NCBI RefSeq assembly: GCF_014334055.1
Contig: NZ_CP060490.1
Span: forward strand, 2,666,001 to 2,730,000
DNA: 64,000 nucleotides
Direction of reading: 5' to 3'
Source of the DNA: Oscillibacter hominis
GTDB taxonomy: Bacteria > Bacillota > Clostridia > Oscillospirales > Oscillospiraceae
Below, in pieces: positions 9,207 to 17,486 of the stretch (the first letter of the stretch is position 1; each line of letters opens with the position of its first letter). The notes under the pieces were generated by a model. The model did no database searches, was not told where the DNA came from, and was given only the letters and a program-made list of their open reading frames with translations. Made by a program: the position numbers and the translations under genes.

Positions 9207-10247
9207 ATGGCAGGTTCAAGGGGCTACAGCAGTTACCGGGGACGGGTGCCCCGCTGGAAAATCGCGCTGGCGATCCTCCTGGCGCTGATCCTTCTGGCGG
9301 CCTGCACCTTCTTGTTCCTGCAAAAGTATATCGTATATGACGACAGCGGCGCCGTGCGGCTGGAGCTACCCTGGATGAAGCCGGACGGGTCTTCCAGCCT
9401 GCCGCCGGTCAGTGACGAGGACCTGCAGATCATCATCTCCGAGCCGGAGGGAAAGGATGTGGAGGAACTCCATATCCTCCAGCTGCCCGACGGGAGTTTG
9501 GAAGGCGATTGGACCCAGGCTGTTTCGGCCCTCCGTGCTGGCGGCCAGAATGCCTTTGCGGTGACCATGAAGGCCGCGGGCGGGCAGTTGCTGTATGACT
9601 CCAGGGTGGAAGCAGCGGTCTCCTCCGGCGCCGTGCAGGGCAATGAACAGAGCATGACCGCCTTGGAAGGGCTTCTGGGCAGCGAGGAGTACTACAGCAT
9701 CGCCAGGCTCTCCTGCTTCCGCGACAGCCTCTATGCCAACGCCAACATGGACGGCGCGGGGCTGAAGAATACGGGCGGATATATTTTTTACGACGGGAAC
9801 AACACCCAGTGGCTGGACCCCGGCAAGGAGGGGGCCCGGGCCTATCTCTATGAGATTGCCCGGGAGTGCGCGGCCCTGGGCTTTGACGAAATCCTCCTGA
9901 CAGACTTCAGCTATCCCACCGAGGGAAAGCTGAATAAGATCGAGTACGGATCGGTGGAACAGCCCGTGAACCTGCGCGCCTTCCTCCAGGGTATGGCGGA
10001 TGCGTTGGAGGAGTATGACGTAAAGCTCTCCGTGGAGCTGAGCGCCCAGACCCTCACCGTTGGAACCGACCAGGTGTCGGGGCAGGACCTGAGCGACGCG
10101 GCGGCTATAGTGGATCGGATTTATGTTGCGGCCCCGGCGGAAGAGGCGGCGGTGCTGAGAGAGCGCGTGGCCGCCGTCTCCGATCAGGTGACGCTGGTAG
10201 TGGAGGGGACGGCACTGGAGACCGGCGACTATTTGCAGCTGCCGTAA
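9207..10247 (+). CDS. membrane-anchored DUF4015 putative glycoside hydrolase-like protein
   Basis: The 346-aa protein has a basic N-terminus, then one transmembrane segment (about residues 18-40, IALAILLALILLAACTFLFL), so the rest lies outside the cell. The body resembles DUF4015, a TIM-barrel group related to glycoside hydrolases. Examples are AFAVTMKAAGGQLLYDS, NTQWLDPGKEGARAYLYEIARE and FDEILLTDFSYPTEG. The substrate is unknown. It starts 12 bases after rpiB behind AAAGGAGAGG and ends at a strong terminator. Confidence 0.7.
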   Translation: MAGSRGYSSYRGRVPRWKIALAILLALILLAACTFLFLQKYIVYDDSGAVRLELPWMKPDGSSSLPPVSDEDLQIIISEPEGKDVEELHILQLPDGSLEGDWTQAVSALRAGGQNAFAVTMKAAGGQLLYDSRVEAAVSSGAVQGNEQSMTALEGLLGSEEYYSIARLSCFRDSLYANANMDGAGLKNTGGYIFYDGNNTQWLDPGKEGARAYLYEIARECAALGFDEILLTDFSYPTEGKLNKIEYGSVEQPVNLRAFLQGMADALEEYDVKLSVELSAQTLTVGTDQVSGQDLSDAAAIVDRIYVAAPAEEAAVLRERVAAVSDQVTLVVEGTALETGDYLQLP

Positions 10248-10259
10248 GCAACCATGATC

Positions 10260-10295
10260 AAAAAAGAGATGCGGAACAATCCGCATCTCTTTTTT
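10260..10295. terminator. bidirectional intrinsic terminator
   Basis: AAAAAAGAGATGCGGA (10260-10275), loop ACAA, then the exact complement ending in TTTTTT (10280-10295). It ends the plus-strand DUF4015 gene and the minus-strand MocR gene, which meet here. Confidence 0.95.
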
Positions 10296-10296
10296 C

Positions 10297-11673
10297 TTAT
10301 TCCGCAAAGACCTCCGCCAGCGCCAATACCGCCTCCTCCGGGCGCTCCACGCCGCCATAGTTGATCACCAGCGTGTGCTCAAAGCCGCCCCGGCGGGTGT
10401 ACTCCGAGAGAAAGCTCAGATGGATGCCAAGGGCCAGTGCCCTGCTGCGCAGCTCCTCGTCGCTGCGTTCGGTCTGGAGCTTGAGGAGGAAGTGGAGCCC
10501 GGCGCCCCGCTCCGTCAAGGTGATCCGGTGGGCGAAAGAACTGGAGCGGAAGGCGGAAAGGACCTGTTCCCGCCGGGTGCGGTAAAAAAGGCGCATCCGG
10601 TTCAGGTGCTTTTCAAAGTATCCTCCGGCGATGAATTTGGCCAGGGCGAACTGTTCGAAACTGGGCACGGTGCAGGCGTAAAACCCCAGCTCCCGCCGGT
10701 AGCGTTCCACCAGCCGGGGCGGCAGCACCATGTAGCTGATGCGCATGGAGGGGGCGATGGTCTGGGAAAAGGTGTTCAGGTAAATCACCCGCCCCTGACG
10801 GTCGATGCTCTGCAGGGTCTGGACGGGGTGTCCGGTGAAGCGGAACTCGCTGTCGTAGTCGTCCTCTAAGATGTAGCGCTCCGTACCGGCCCAGCGCAGC
10901 AGCTCCTGGCGGCGGCCGATGGGCATGGAGATGCCGGTGGGGTAGTGGTGGGACGGGGAGACGTGTGCCACCTGTGCCCCGGAGCGACCCAGGGCCGAAA
11001 CGCTCATCCCCCACTCGTCCAGGGGCACGCTGACGCAGTCCACGCCGTTGCTGCGGTAGATGCGCTCCGGCTTGGAGTAGCCCGGGTCCTCCACGGCAAA
11101 GCGGAGGCCCCGCCCTAAAAGGAGGGTGATCATTTGATAAAGGTATTCCGTACCGGCGCCCACGATGATCTGCTCCGGAGAGACCTCCATGCCGCGGAAG
11201 CTATGGAGGTAGGCGGCGATGGCGTCGCGCAGCGCCTCCACGCCCTGGCTGGGGATGGGGAGTAGAAGCTTCTTGTCCTGCTCCGAGAGCACCTGGCGCA
11301 TCAGCCGGGACCAGGTGGCAAAGGGGAAGCGGGAGGGGTCCACCCGGCCCCGCCCCAGGTCCAGCCGGTACTCCGCCACCGGCTGAGGCGCAACGCCGGG
11401 CGGGGCGTAGCGGAGGTCCTCCGGCGGGTGCTCCACCCGGGAGACAAAAAAACCCTTCCGGGGCAGAGCGTAGAGCCAACCCTCCGACGTGAGCTGGGCG
11501 TAGGCGTTTTCCACCGTGATGACGCTGATGTGCAGGTGGCGGGCCAGGCCGCGCTTGGAGGGAAGCCGCTCGTCAGGGGAGAGGCGCCGGCTGCGGATGT
11601 CCTCCCGGATGCAGCGGTAGAGATGGTTTTGCAGCGTCTCCGTCCCCCGGTTGTCCATATCATATGTCAGCAT
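10297..11673 (-). CDS. MocR/PdxR-type regulator (GntR helix-turn-helix fused to aminotransferase fold)
   Basis: This 458-aa chimera has an N-terminal GntR winged helix (LPSKRGLARHLHISVITVENAYAQL) and a C-terminal fold-type I aminotransferase-like domain that normally binds PLP. The PLP-region blocks are visible: VGAGTEYLYQMI, HYPTGISMP, LEDDYDSEFR and YLNTFSQTIAPSMRISYM. In that last block the usual lysine (family pattern GTFSKxLxP) is replaced by Q (FSQTI), so a PLP-lysine bond may be absent. ATG 11673 is chosen because GAGGAGG lies eight bases upstream. It is divergent from an ECF S component. In Firmicutes this pairing is often a PdxR-type vitamin B6 switch, but the ligand is inferred. Confidence 0.9.
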   Translation of the reverse strand: MLTYDMDNRGTETLQNHLYRCIREDIRSRRLSPDERLPSKRGLARHLHISVITVENAYAQLTSEGWLYALPRKGFFVSRVEHPPEDLRYAPPGVAPQPVAEYRLDLGRGRVDPSRFPFATWSRLMRQVLSEQDKKLLLPIPSQGVEALRDAIAAYLHSFRGMEVSPEQIIVGAGTEYLYQMITLLLGRGLRFAVEDPGYSKPERIYRSNGVDCVSVPLDEWGMSVSALGRSGAQVAHVSPSHHYPTGISMPIGRRQELLRWAGTERYILEDDYDSEFRFTGHPVQTLQSIDRQGRVIYLNTFSQTIAPSMRISYMVLPPRLVERYRRELGFYACTVPSFEQFALAKFIAGGYFEKHLNRMRLFYRTRREQVLSAFRSSSFAHRITLTERGAGLHFLLKLQTERSDEELRSRALALGIHLSFLSEYTRRGGFEHTLVINYGGVERPEEAVLALAEVFAE

Positions 11674-11813
11674 CTGCCGCGCCTCCTCATCTGACCTTAT
11701 AAAATATTCATAAAGTGGACATTTCAATCATACCACATCTGGACTAAAATGGCCATACCAAAATGATCCAGCCCCAATCAAAAGCCGGGGCCGGGAAAGG
11801 AATGAGCGCTGCA
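11674..11813. promoter_or_regulatory. divergent promoter/operator region of mocR and the ECF gene
   Basis: It holds two TGGAC direct repeats (in GTGGACATTT and CTGGACTAAAATGG), 20-odd bases apart, of the kind bound by MocR dimers. A possible plus-strand promoter is TTTCAA-N17-TAAAAT. The assignment rests on position and pattern only. Confidence 0.45.
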
Positions 11814-12329
11814 ATGGAAGAGAACAAGACAAGAAAAATCGTGATGACCGCTCTGCTGGCGGCCCTGACCATGGTGGCCACCTACGTGATCCGGATTCCC
11901 ACCCCCACCGGCGGGTATGTGAACCTGGGAGACACCATCGTGCTGTTGTCGGCCTTTTTGCTGGGGCCTGTGTACGGGATGCTGGCCGGGGGCATTGGCT
12001 CCGCGCTGGCGGATTTCTGGGCCGGCTATATGGCCTGGGTGCCGGCCACGCTGATCATCAAGGGCTGCATGGGCCTGGTGGCCGGGCTGATGTACCGCGC
12101 CATGGGCCATAAAAAGGCAGGGCTGATCCTCTCCGGACTGCCCTCCGAGCTCATTATGGTCTTCGGCTACTTCCTCTTTGAGGCGGCGCTCCTGGGCCAG
12201 GGCCTGGGCGCGGCGGTGGGCATCCCGGCCAACCTCCTCCAGGGAGCTTTCGGCCTGGTGGCCGCCACGCTGCTCACCGGCGTGCTGCGCCGCAACAGCT
12301 ATGTGCGCAAGGCCTATCCCGCCCTGTAA
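11814..12329 (+). CDS. ECF transporter S component, probably vitamin B6 type
   Basis: The 171-aa integral membrane protein has about five or six hydrophobic segments (KIVMTALLAALTMVATYVI, IVLLSAFLLGPVYGMLAGGI, LIIKGCMGLVAGLMYRAM and others). The IPTPTGGYVNLGD loop is typical of PF07155-like S components. These bind a vitamin and share the EcfA/A'/T energising module encoded elsewhere. The MocR neighbour suggests pyridoxine/pyridoxal (PdxU type); hydroxymethylpyrimidine or cobalamin S components look similar. The start is uncertain: ATG 11802 and 11763 are in frame, and a GGAAAGG lies at 11794-11800. Confidence 0.8.
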   Translation: MEENKTRKIVMTALLAALTMVATYVIRIPTPTGGYVNLGDTIVLLSAFLLGPVYGMLAGGIGSALADFWAGYMAWVPATLIIKGCMGLVAGLMYRAMGHKKAGLILSGLPSELIMVFGYFLFEAALLGQGLGAAVGIPANLLQGAFGLVAATLLTGVLRRNSYVRKAYPAL

Positions 12330-12355
12330 AGCACTTTCTGAAAAGGGATCCTCTT

Positions 12356-12394
12356 CAAAAGAGCCGCTGTGAATTGCTTCACGGCGGCTCTTTC
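12356..12394 (+). terminator. intrinsic terminator after the ECF gene
   Basis: AAAGAGCCGCTGTGAA, loop TTGC, TTCACGGCGGCTCTTT with one internal mismatch. It lies about 30 bases after the ECF stop. Confidence 0.85.
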
Positions 12395-12510
12395 GGTTTG
12401 ATGGCATCTGAGGAGATGCCCTGTGTTGGGCTGGATTGCATAGCGCACTGATTAGCCGGACGGACACCATGGCGGCCGGACCCCGCGGGAAAAAGCGCGG
12501 AACGCACTTT

Positions 12511-13215
12511 TTATGTGAGGTCCCAGCTCTGGCCCTGGTGGGTGATGGAGACCACCGGGCCGCTCAATTGAGGATAGGCGGCGCGGAAGGTCTCGATCAG
12601 GCCGTAGTCGTCCCAGAGGTGCATGGGAAAGACGTGGTCGGCCTGGGCCAGCTTTAGGAGATAGGAGAGGCCAAGGGCGTAGTCGCCTTCCTGCCGGGGG
12701 TCCAGGGGAGCGAAGCACAGATTAAGATGGACGCCCCGAAGGGGTTCGATGAAGCGCTTGAAGTTGGCCTCCATGTTGTGGTTGTACGACTCGCTCTCCC
12801 CGGCCCAGGCCCACCAGTTCAGATCGCCGGCGTGATAGACCCGGCGGCCGTTGTAGGTGAGCAGAAAGGCCACGCCCTCGTCGGTGGAGGGAAGGGTACA
12901 GACGCTCAGTGGCCCCAGGTTCACTGTTTCCCTCCGGCTGAGGGACAAAATCTCCGCGCCCTCCGGCACGCCGTATTCCTCCCGTTTCCGCTCCGTCAGG
13001 CGGATGTCTTTGGACAGAATGTAGCGCACATCCGGGTGGGGCAGGCGGAAGATGGCCGGGTTGAAGTGATCGGCGTGGCGGTGGCTGGCAAAGACCAGCA
13101 GGGGCTTGGACGGCAATAGGGGCGGAAGCGTGCCGTTGTAGTAGTCAAAGAGCCAGTACTGCTCCGGCCACTCCACCAGGAAGCCGGAGTGGCCGATGTA
13201 GGTGACGCGGATCAT
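12511..13215 (-). CDS. MBL-fold metallo-hydrolase (UlaG-like)
   Basis: The 234-aa protein begins MIRVTYIGHSGFLVEW and has the metal motif SHRHADHF, a later YHAGDLNWW and a final FPMHLWDD histidine. This is the pattern of metallo-beta-lactamase-fold hydrolases of the L-ascorbate-6-phosphate lactonase/YtkL-like group. The substrate is unknown. Its ATG overlaps the stop of the YbjQ-family gene by four bases, and it is the last gene of the MerR operon. Confidence 0.85.
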   Translation of the reverse strand: MIRVTYIGHSGFLVEWPEQYWLFDYYNGTLPPLLPSKPLLVFASHRHADHFNPAIFRLPHPDVRYILSKDIRLTERKREEYGVPEGAEILSLSRRETVNLGPLSVCTLPSTDEGVAFLLTYNGRRVYHAGDLNWWAWAGESESYNHNMEANFKRFIEPLRGVHLNLCFAPLDPRQEGDYALGLSYLLKLAQADHVFPMHLWDDYGLIETFRAAYPQLSGPVVSITHQGQSWDLT

Positions 13216-13523
13216 TTGAACTTGACGGCGGTGCCATAGGCTACCACCTCGGCGGCACCCTGCATCACCGAGGACGAGGCGTAGCGGACATTGACCACGG
13301 CGTCGGCGCCCAGGGCCTCGGCCGCATCGGCCATGCGCTTGGTGGCGATCTGGCGGGCCTCGTTGAGCATCTCCGTGTAGCCCACGATTTCGCCGCCCAC
13401 CAGGGTCTTCATGCCGGCCATAAAGTCCCGGCCGAAGTTTTTGCTGTAGACCACGGTGCCCTTTACGATGTCCATGGCCTCAAAATCCTGACCGGGGATG
13501 TAATCAATAGTGACGAGCTTCAT
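13212..13523 (-). CDS. YbjQ/DUF74 family protein (putative heavy-metal-binding)
   Basis: The 103-aa protein matches the small, pentamer-forming YbjQ/DUF74 family: VKGTVVYSKNFGRDF, GGEIVGYTEMLNEAR, ALGADAVVNVRYASS and a final AEVVAYGTAVKF. Its biochemical role is not established. The start ATG 13523 has AAGGAGGAG in front and overlaps the preceding two-TM gene by 20 bases. An upstream in-frame extension is not convincing. Confidence 0.9.
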   Translation of the reverse strand: MKLVTIDYIPGQDFEAMDIVKGTVVYSKNFGRDFMAGMKTLVGGEIVGYTEMLNEARQIATKRMADAAEALGADAVVNVRYASSSVMQGAAEVVAYGTAVKFK

Positions 13524-13767
13524 CTTCTTCTCCTCCTTGAATTTCCTGTAATCTCTCCCGCAGGCTGTAGAGCAGCGGAATGATGCAAATTGTGTTGGCT
13601 GCCGCAAAAAATGCCAGCAGGCCGGATACAAAGCCGCTCAGGTCAAACCTGCTGCGCACAATGAGCAGCACGGCCGCGGAAAAAAGCAGCAAAAAGCCGT
13701 TGACCAGGGCGGATAAAACGGCCTGACGGCGGCGGTGCCGTTTCGCGGCCTCAATAATTTCTGGCAT
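13504..13767 (-). CDS. small two-TM membrane protein of the MerR operon
   Basis: The 87-aa protein has two hydrophobic helices (VLSALVNGFLLLFSAAVLLIV and FVSGLLAFFAAANTICIIPLLY) with short charged ends, and a tail rich in acidic residues (GGEEDEARHY). The start ATG 13767 has GGGGAGG six bases before it and lies inside the 3' end of the MerR gene. I do not recognise a family. Its position between a membrane-bound MerR and a YbjQ protein suggests a shared envelope-related task. Confidence 0.75.
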   Translation of the reverse strand: MPEIIEAAKRHRRRQAVLSALVNGFLLLFSAAVLLIVRSRFDLSGFVSGLLAFFAAANTICIIPLLYSLRERLQEIQGGEEDEARHY

Positions 13768-14407
13768 CGTCTTCCTCCCCTTTTCCAATTTCCCGGATGC
13801 GGAGGATCATGGCCAGCACCACGCCCAGGATCACCACCACGGGGATGGCGATGAGCAGCGCAAGCAGCGGCATGGGCGGCGCGCCATGGGGATCGGTTTT
13901 CGCTGCCCAGACGAAGAGCCAGACCAGGGCGCCCATCAGGACGGTCATCAAAACCGCGATGACCACCGGCGCCACATAGCGGATGCGCTTGGTGTCGTTT
14001 TTCTGCTTATCCATAAAGGTGGTTCCCTCCCGTTCCATCTCCTCCAGCCGGACCAGCAGCGCTCCGGCATCCAGGCTGCTCAGGGGCTGATCCTGCTCCT
14101 GCAAGGAAGCGCACAGCTCCGTGGCCTGCTCCAGGTTTTTGATCTCACGCTCCAGCGTCACCAGGTGACGCCGCATGCCGTCGCTTATCGTGTGGGCACC
14201 GCTCTGCATCTTCCGAATTTCCTCCAGAGGAAGGCCCAGCTTCCTAAGCAGCTTGATCCGCTGCAGCGCCTCCACATCCTCCTCCTGATAGTCCCGGTAC
14301 CCGTTTTCACTGTTGCGCCGGGGATTGAGCAGGCCCTCCTGCTCATAAAATCGGATGTTCTTTTTCGTGATGCCCACCAGGGCCTCCACTTCGTTGATTT
14401 TCAGCAA
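13751..14407 (-). CDS. MerR-family regulator with C-terminal membrane anchor
   Basis: The 218-aa protein has an N-terminal MerR helix-turn-helix (ITKKNIRFYEQEGLLNPRR, then NGYRDYQEEDVEALQRIKLLRKLG), a coiled-coil region (about 75-125), and two transmembrane helices: VAPVVIAVLMTVLMGALVWL near 145-168 and LLALLIAIPVVVILGVVLAM near 182-204. No cysteine metal-binding motif is visible. Tethering a DNA-binding domain to the membrane suggests direct sensing of an envelope or membrane signal. It leads the minus operon, with AAGGAGGTGAAG before the ATG. Confidence 0.9.
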   Translation of the reverse strand: MLKINEVEALVGITKKNIRFYEQEGLLNPRRNSENGYRDYQEEDVEALQRIKLLRKLGLPLEEIRKMQSGAHTISDGMRRHLVTLEREIKNLEQATELCASLQEQDQPLSSLDAGALLVRLEEMEREGTTFMDKQKNDTKRIRYVAPVVIAVLMTVLMGALVWLFVWAAKTDPHGAPPMPLLALLIAIPVVVILGVVLAMILRIREIGKGEEDDARNY

Positions 14408-14639
14408 TCTTCACCTCCTTGGCTGACCTAACTATATACCTTCCAGCCGGGGGAAGGTCAAGAGAAATTTTCAAATTTGAGAAAAAGCCGTTACCAGGCG
14501 GGAAATGCCGGGCTCTGGTTCTCCAAAGCACAGCGGGAGGGGAGCAAAAGGCAAACGCGGGTGGAAAAAGGGCGCAAGGTTTGATATAATCATAGGCAGC
14601 ATCAAAAGGTTCCAGCAGCTGGAGCCGGGAAGGAGAGTC

Positions 14640-15473
14640 ATGTTCAAACGGATTTATGTGGAGATCACCAACCGCTGCAACCTCCGGTGCGCATTTTGCC
14701 CCGGCACGGCGCGGCCCCTTCGGGACATGCAGGAGGGGGAGTTTTCCACGGTGCTCTCCCGCCTGAGGGGAAAGACACGCTACCTCTATTTTCACGTGAT
14801 GGGCGAGCCGCTGCTCCATCCCCGGCTGGGACGGTTCCTTGCGCTGGCGGGCCAGGAGGGCTTTCGGGTCTGTCTGACCACCAACGGGACGCTGCTCTCC
14901 CGCCGGGAGGAGGAGTTGCTGGCCGCGCCGGCGCTCCACAAAGTGTCCGTCTCCCTCCACAGCTTTGAGGGTAACGGCGGCGCGGACATGGCACCCTACC
15001 TCAAGCAGTGCTGGGCGTTTTGCCGCCGGGCGTCGGAGCGGGGCGTCCTCTGTGTGCTGCGGCTTTGGAACGAGGGGGGAGAGGACCTTCGCAACGACGA
15101 GATTCTCCACTTTCTGGAGACGGAGGCAGGCCCCCGGGAGGGCTGGGCCAGGCCGCGTCCCAACACCTGGCAGTTGGGGGAGCGGCTCTATCTGGAGAGG
15201 GACGGAAAGTTCGACTGGCCGGACCTGGCGGCAGAGGAGAAGGACACGGAGTTCTGCTACGCCCTGCGCCACCAGGCGGCGGTCCTGTGCGACGGCACGG
15301 TGGTGCCCTGCTGCCTGGACCACGAGGGGGACCTGGCGCTGGGGAACCTGCTGCACCAGGAGCTGGATGAAATTTTGAACTCCCCCAGGGCCCGGGCCAT
15401 CTATGACGGCTTTTCCCATCGCCGCCCGGCGGAGGAGCTGTGCCGCCGCTGCGGCTACGCCAAGCGATTTTGA
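14640..15473 (+). CDS. radical SAM/SPASM domain protein
   Basis: The 277-aa protein starts MFKRIYVEITNRCNLRCAFC, with the CxxxCxxC cluster motif of radical SAM enzymes near residues 13-20. The C-terminal half has the SPASM-like cysteines LCDGTVVPCCLD and ELCRRCGYAKRF, for an extra iron-sulfur cluster. Such proteins often modify peptides or act as maturases, but no peptide substrate is visible nearby. ATG 14640 is chosen for the AAGGAGAG just upstream. mutY starts nine bases after the stop. Confidence 0.85.
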   Translation: MFKRIYVEITNRCNLRCAFCPGTARPLRDMQEGEFSTVLSRLRGKTRYLYFHVMGEPLLHPRLGRFLALAGQEGFRVCLTTNGTLLSRREEELLAAPALHKVSVSLHSFEGNGGADMAPYLKQCWAFCRRASERGVLCVLRLWNEGGEDLRNDEILHFLETEAGPREGWARPRPNTWQLGERLYLERDGKFDWPDLAAEEKDTEFCYALRHQAAVLCDGTVVPCCLDHEGDLALGNLLHQELDEILNSPRARAIYDGFSHRRPAEELCRRCGYAKRF

Positions 15474-15481
15474 GAGGGTTT

Positions 15482-16558
15482 ATGGATCAGTCTAAACTAA
15501 AACAACTCACCGCCCCGCTCCTGAGCTGGTATGAGCAAAACGCCCGGAAGCTTCCCTGGCGGGAGACGCCGGCCAATGCCTACCATGTGTGGATTTCGGA
15601 GATCATGCTCCAACAGACCCGGGTGGCGGCGGTACGGGAGTATTATGCCCGCTTCCTCAGGGAATTTCCCACCCTGGCGGACCTGGCCCGGGGGGAGGAG
15701 CGGCTGATGAAGTGCTGGGAGGGCCTGGGCTACTACAGCCGTGCAAGGAATCTGCAAAAAGCGGCACGCCAGGCCATGGAGCGCTTTGGCGGAGAGCTGC
15801 CCCGGACCTATGAGGACCTGACGAGCCTGCCCGGCATCGGGGACTACACCGCCGGGGCCATCTTGTCCATCGCCTGGGGCCAGCGCGTTCCGGCGGTGGA
15901 CGGCAATGTGCTGCGCCTGGCGGCGCGGATCATGGACTGCGATGAGGACATCTCCGATATCAAGGTCCGCAGGCGCTTCCGATCCTGGGTGGAGGAGGCG
16001 CTTCCGCCGGCCGAGCGCTGCGGGGACTACAACCAGGCCATGATGGACCTGGGGGCCACGGTGTGCCTGCCCAACGGGGAGCCCATGTGCCTGCTGTGTC
16101 CGGGCCGGGACTTCTGCGCTGCCCGGGAGGCGGGCCGCCAGTCGTCGCTTCCCGTAAAGGCCCCGAAAAAAGGAAGACGTCTGGAGGAGCGCACCGTATT
16201 TGTCCTCCTCTCCAGCCAGGGCGCCGCGCTGCGCCGGAGGCCGGAGACCGGCCTTCTGGCCGGCCTCTGGGAATTCCCCAACGTGGAGGGGGCGCTCCGT
16301 GAAGAGGAGGCGGCCCGCGTTTTGAAGTGCTGGGGCATTGAGCCGCTCCGGTGGGAAAAACGAATCGCCGCGAAGCACATTTTCACCCATGTGGAGTGGC
16401 ATATGACCGGCTATGTGCTGCTCTGCCAGCCCTCTGGCCCTGCGGACTTTTGCTGGTCGGACGGACGGGACTTTGCCGATAAGACGGTGCCCACGGCCTT
16501 TGCCCGGTTTCGGGAGGAGGCGCTGGAGCACCTGGAGAGACAGGAGGGGAGCGAGTGA
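15482..16558 (+). CDS. mutY: A/G-specific adenine glycosylase MutY
   Basis: MutY (358 aa) removes adenine mispaired with 8-oxoguanine. The helix-hairpin-helix region is LPGIGDYTAGAILSIAWG. The catalytic aspartate is probably in VPAVDGNVLRL, and SEIMLQQTRV is a further signature. The iron-sulfur cysteines are C-x7-C-x2-C-x5-C (VCLPNGEPMCLLCPGRDFC), one residue longer in the first gap than the E. coli form. A NUDIX-like C-terminal domain with HIFTHVEWHMTGY reads the 8-oxoG. The start ATG 15482 follows GAGAGGG; the upstream frame lies in the radical SAM gene. Confidence 0.95.
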   Translation: MDQSKLKQLTAPLLSWYEQNARKLPWRETPANAYHVWISEIMLQQTRVAAVREYYARFLREFPTLADLARGEERLMKCWEGLGYYSRARNLQKAARQAMERFGGELPRTYEDLTSLPGIGDYTAGAILSIAWGQRVPAVDGNVLRLAARIMDCDEDISDIKVRRRFRSWVEEALPPAERCGDYNQAMMDLGATVCLPNGEPMCLLCPGRDFCAAREAGRQSSLPVKAPKKGRRLEERTVFVLLSSQGAALRRRPETGLLAGLWEFPNVEGALREEEAARVLKCWGIEPLRWEKRIAAKHIFTHVEWHMTGYVLLCQPSGPADFCWSDGRDFADKTVPTAFARFREEALEHLERQEGSE

Positions 16559-16899
16559 GCATGACAGCTAAAGAGCGGGAACCTTGGGACGAGCCCCAAA
16601 AAAGTCCGGCCAAAGAGGTAAAAACGCCCCAGTGCTGCCCCTGGTGCGGCGGCGAAATGAGGCTGGGACATCTCTTAGCCAAGGGCGGCGGCGCCGTCTG
16701 GTGGGTGCAGGGGGAGATCGAGTGGAAGAGCAAGCTGATTGGGCCGGATCCCAACCAATCGCTGAGAGTGGATGATGAGGGACTGCTTTTTACGTACAAG
16801 ACCGCCTGGTACTGCCCCCAGTGCGAAAAGATGGCCATTGACGCGGCCGGGATGTGCCCGCCCTACGGGTCCGGAGAGTATACACGGAAAGAGGATTGA
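16555..16899 (+). CDS. zinc-ribbon protein of unknown function
   Basis: The 114-aa soluble protein has two Cys pairs, CCPWCGGEM and WYCPQCEKM, about 55 residues apart, which probably form one zinc ribbon around a tryptophan-rich core (GGGAVWWVQGEIEWKSK). It resembles PF20097/DUF6487-like proteins in layout, but I am not certain. GTG 16555 overlaps the mutY stop and has GGAGGGG five bases upstream; ATG 16561 is the alternative. The thymidine kinase gene follows directly. Confidence 0.7.
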   Translation: MSMTAKEREPWDEPQKSPAKEVKTPQCCPWCGGEMRLGHLLAKGGGAVWWVQGEIEWKSKLIGPDPNQSLRVDDEGLLFTYKTAWYCPQCEKMAIDAAGMCPPYGSGEYTRKED

Positions 16900-16901
16900 G
16901 C

Positions 16902-17486
16902 ATGGCGCAGCTTTACTTCAAATATGGGGCCATGGGGTCCAGCAAGACCGCCAACGCCCTGATGGTTCACTATAATTATGCTGAGCGGGGCCAGAAGGCC
17001 CTGCTGGTGAAGCCCCGGCTGGACAGCCGGGATGGGGACCATATGGTGGTCTCCCGCATCGGCCTCAGCCATCCCTGCATCTACTTTGACGAGCTGGAGG
17101 CCATGGGGGAGGCGGAGCTGAAGGAGTTTGCCTGCGTCATCGTGGACGAGGCTCAGTTCCTCAGCCGGGAGGAGGTCCGCCACCTGGTGCACCTTGTGGA
17201 CGACCTGGACATCCCGGTGATCTGCTACGGGCTGCGCTCGGACTTCAAGGGGAATCTTTTCACCGGCAGTTATGAGCTGCTGGTGATGGCGGACAAGATC
17301 GAAGAGGTAAAGACCGTCTGCTGGTGCGGCCGGAAGGCCACCTTCAACGCCCGCTTTGACGCGGAGGGCCATGTGCTCAAGGAGGGGGAGCAGGTGGTTT
17401 TGGGCGCGGGGGAGAAGTACACCAGTCTCTGCCGGCGGCACTGGAGAGAGGGCAACTTAGGCCCGGGATTTCAGGTGAAGAGATGA
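16902..17486 (+). CDS. tdk: thymidine kinase
   Basis: This type II thymidine kinase (194 aa) phosphorylates thymidine in the salvage route to dTTP. MAQLYFKYGAMGSSKTANAL holds the P-loop, with SSKT in place of the more usual SGKT/S. The VIVDEAQFLS block is the Walker B/DEAQF signature. ICYGLRSDFKGNLFTGS is the lasso region. Zinc ligands appear to be the CWCGRKA pair plus LCRRHW. ATG 16902 follows GGAAAGAGGA. The stop overlaps the next ATG by four bases. Confidence 0.95.
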   Translation: MAQLYFKYGAMGSSKTANALMVHYNYAERGQKALLVKPRLDSRDGDHMVVSRIGLSHPCIYFDELEAMGEAELKEFACVIVDEAQFLSREEVRHLVHLVDDLDIPVICYGLRSDFKGNLFTGSYELLVMADKIEEVKTVCWCGRKATFNARFDAEGHVLKEGEQVVLGAGEKYTSLCRRHWREGNLGPGFQVKR

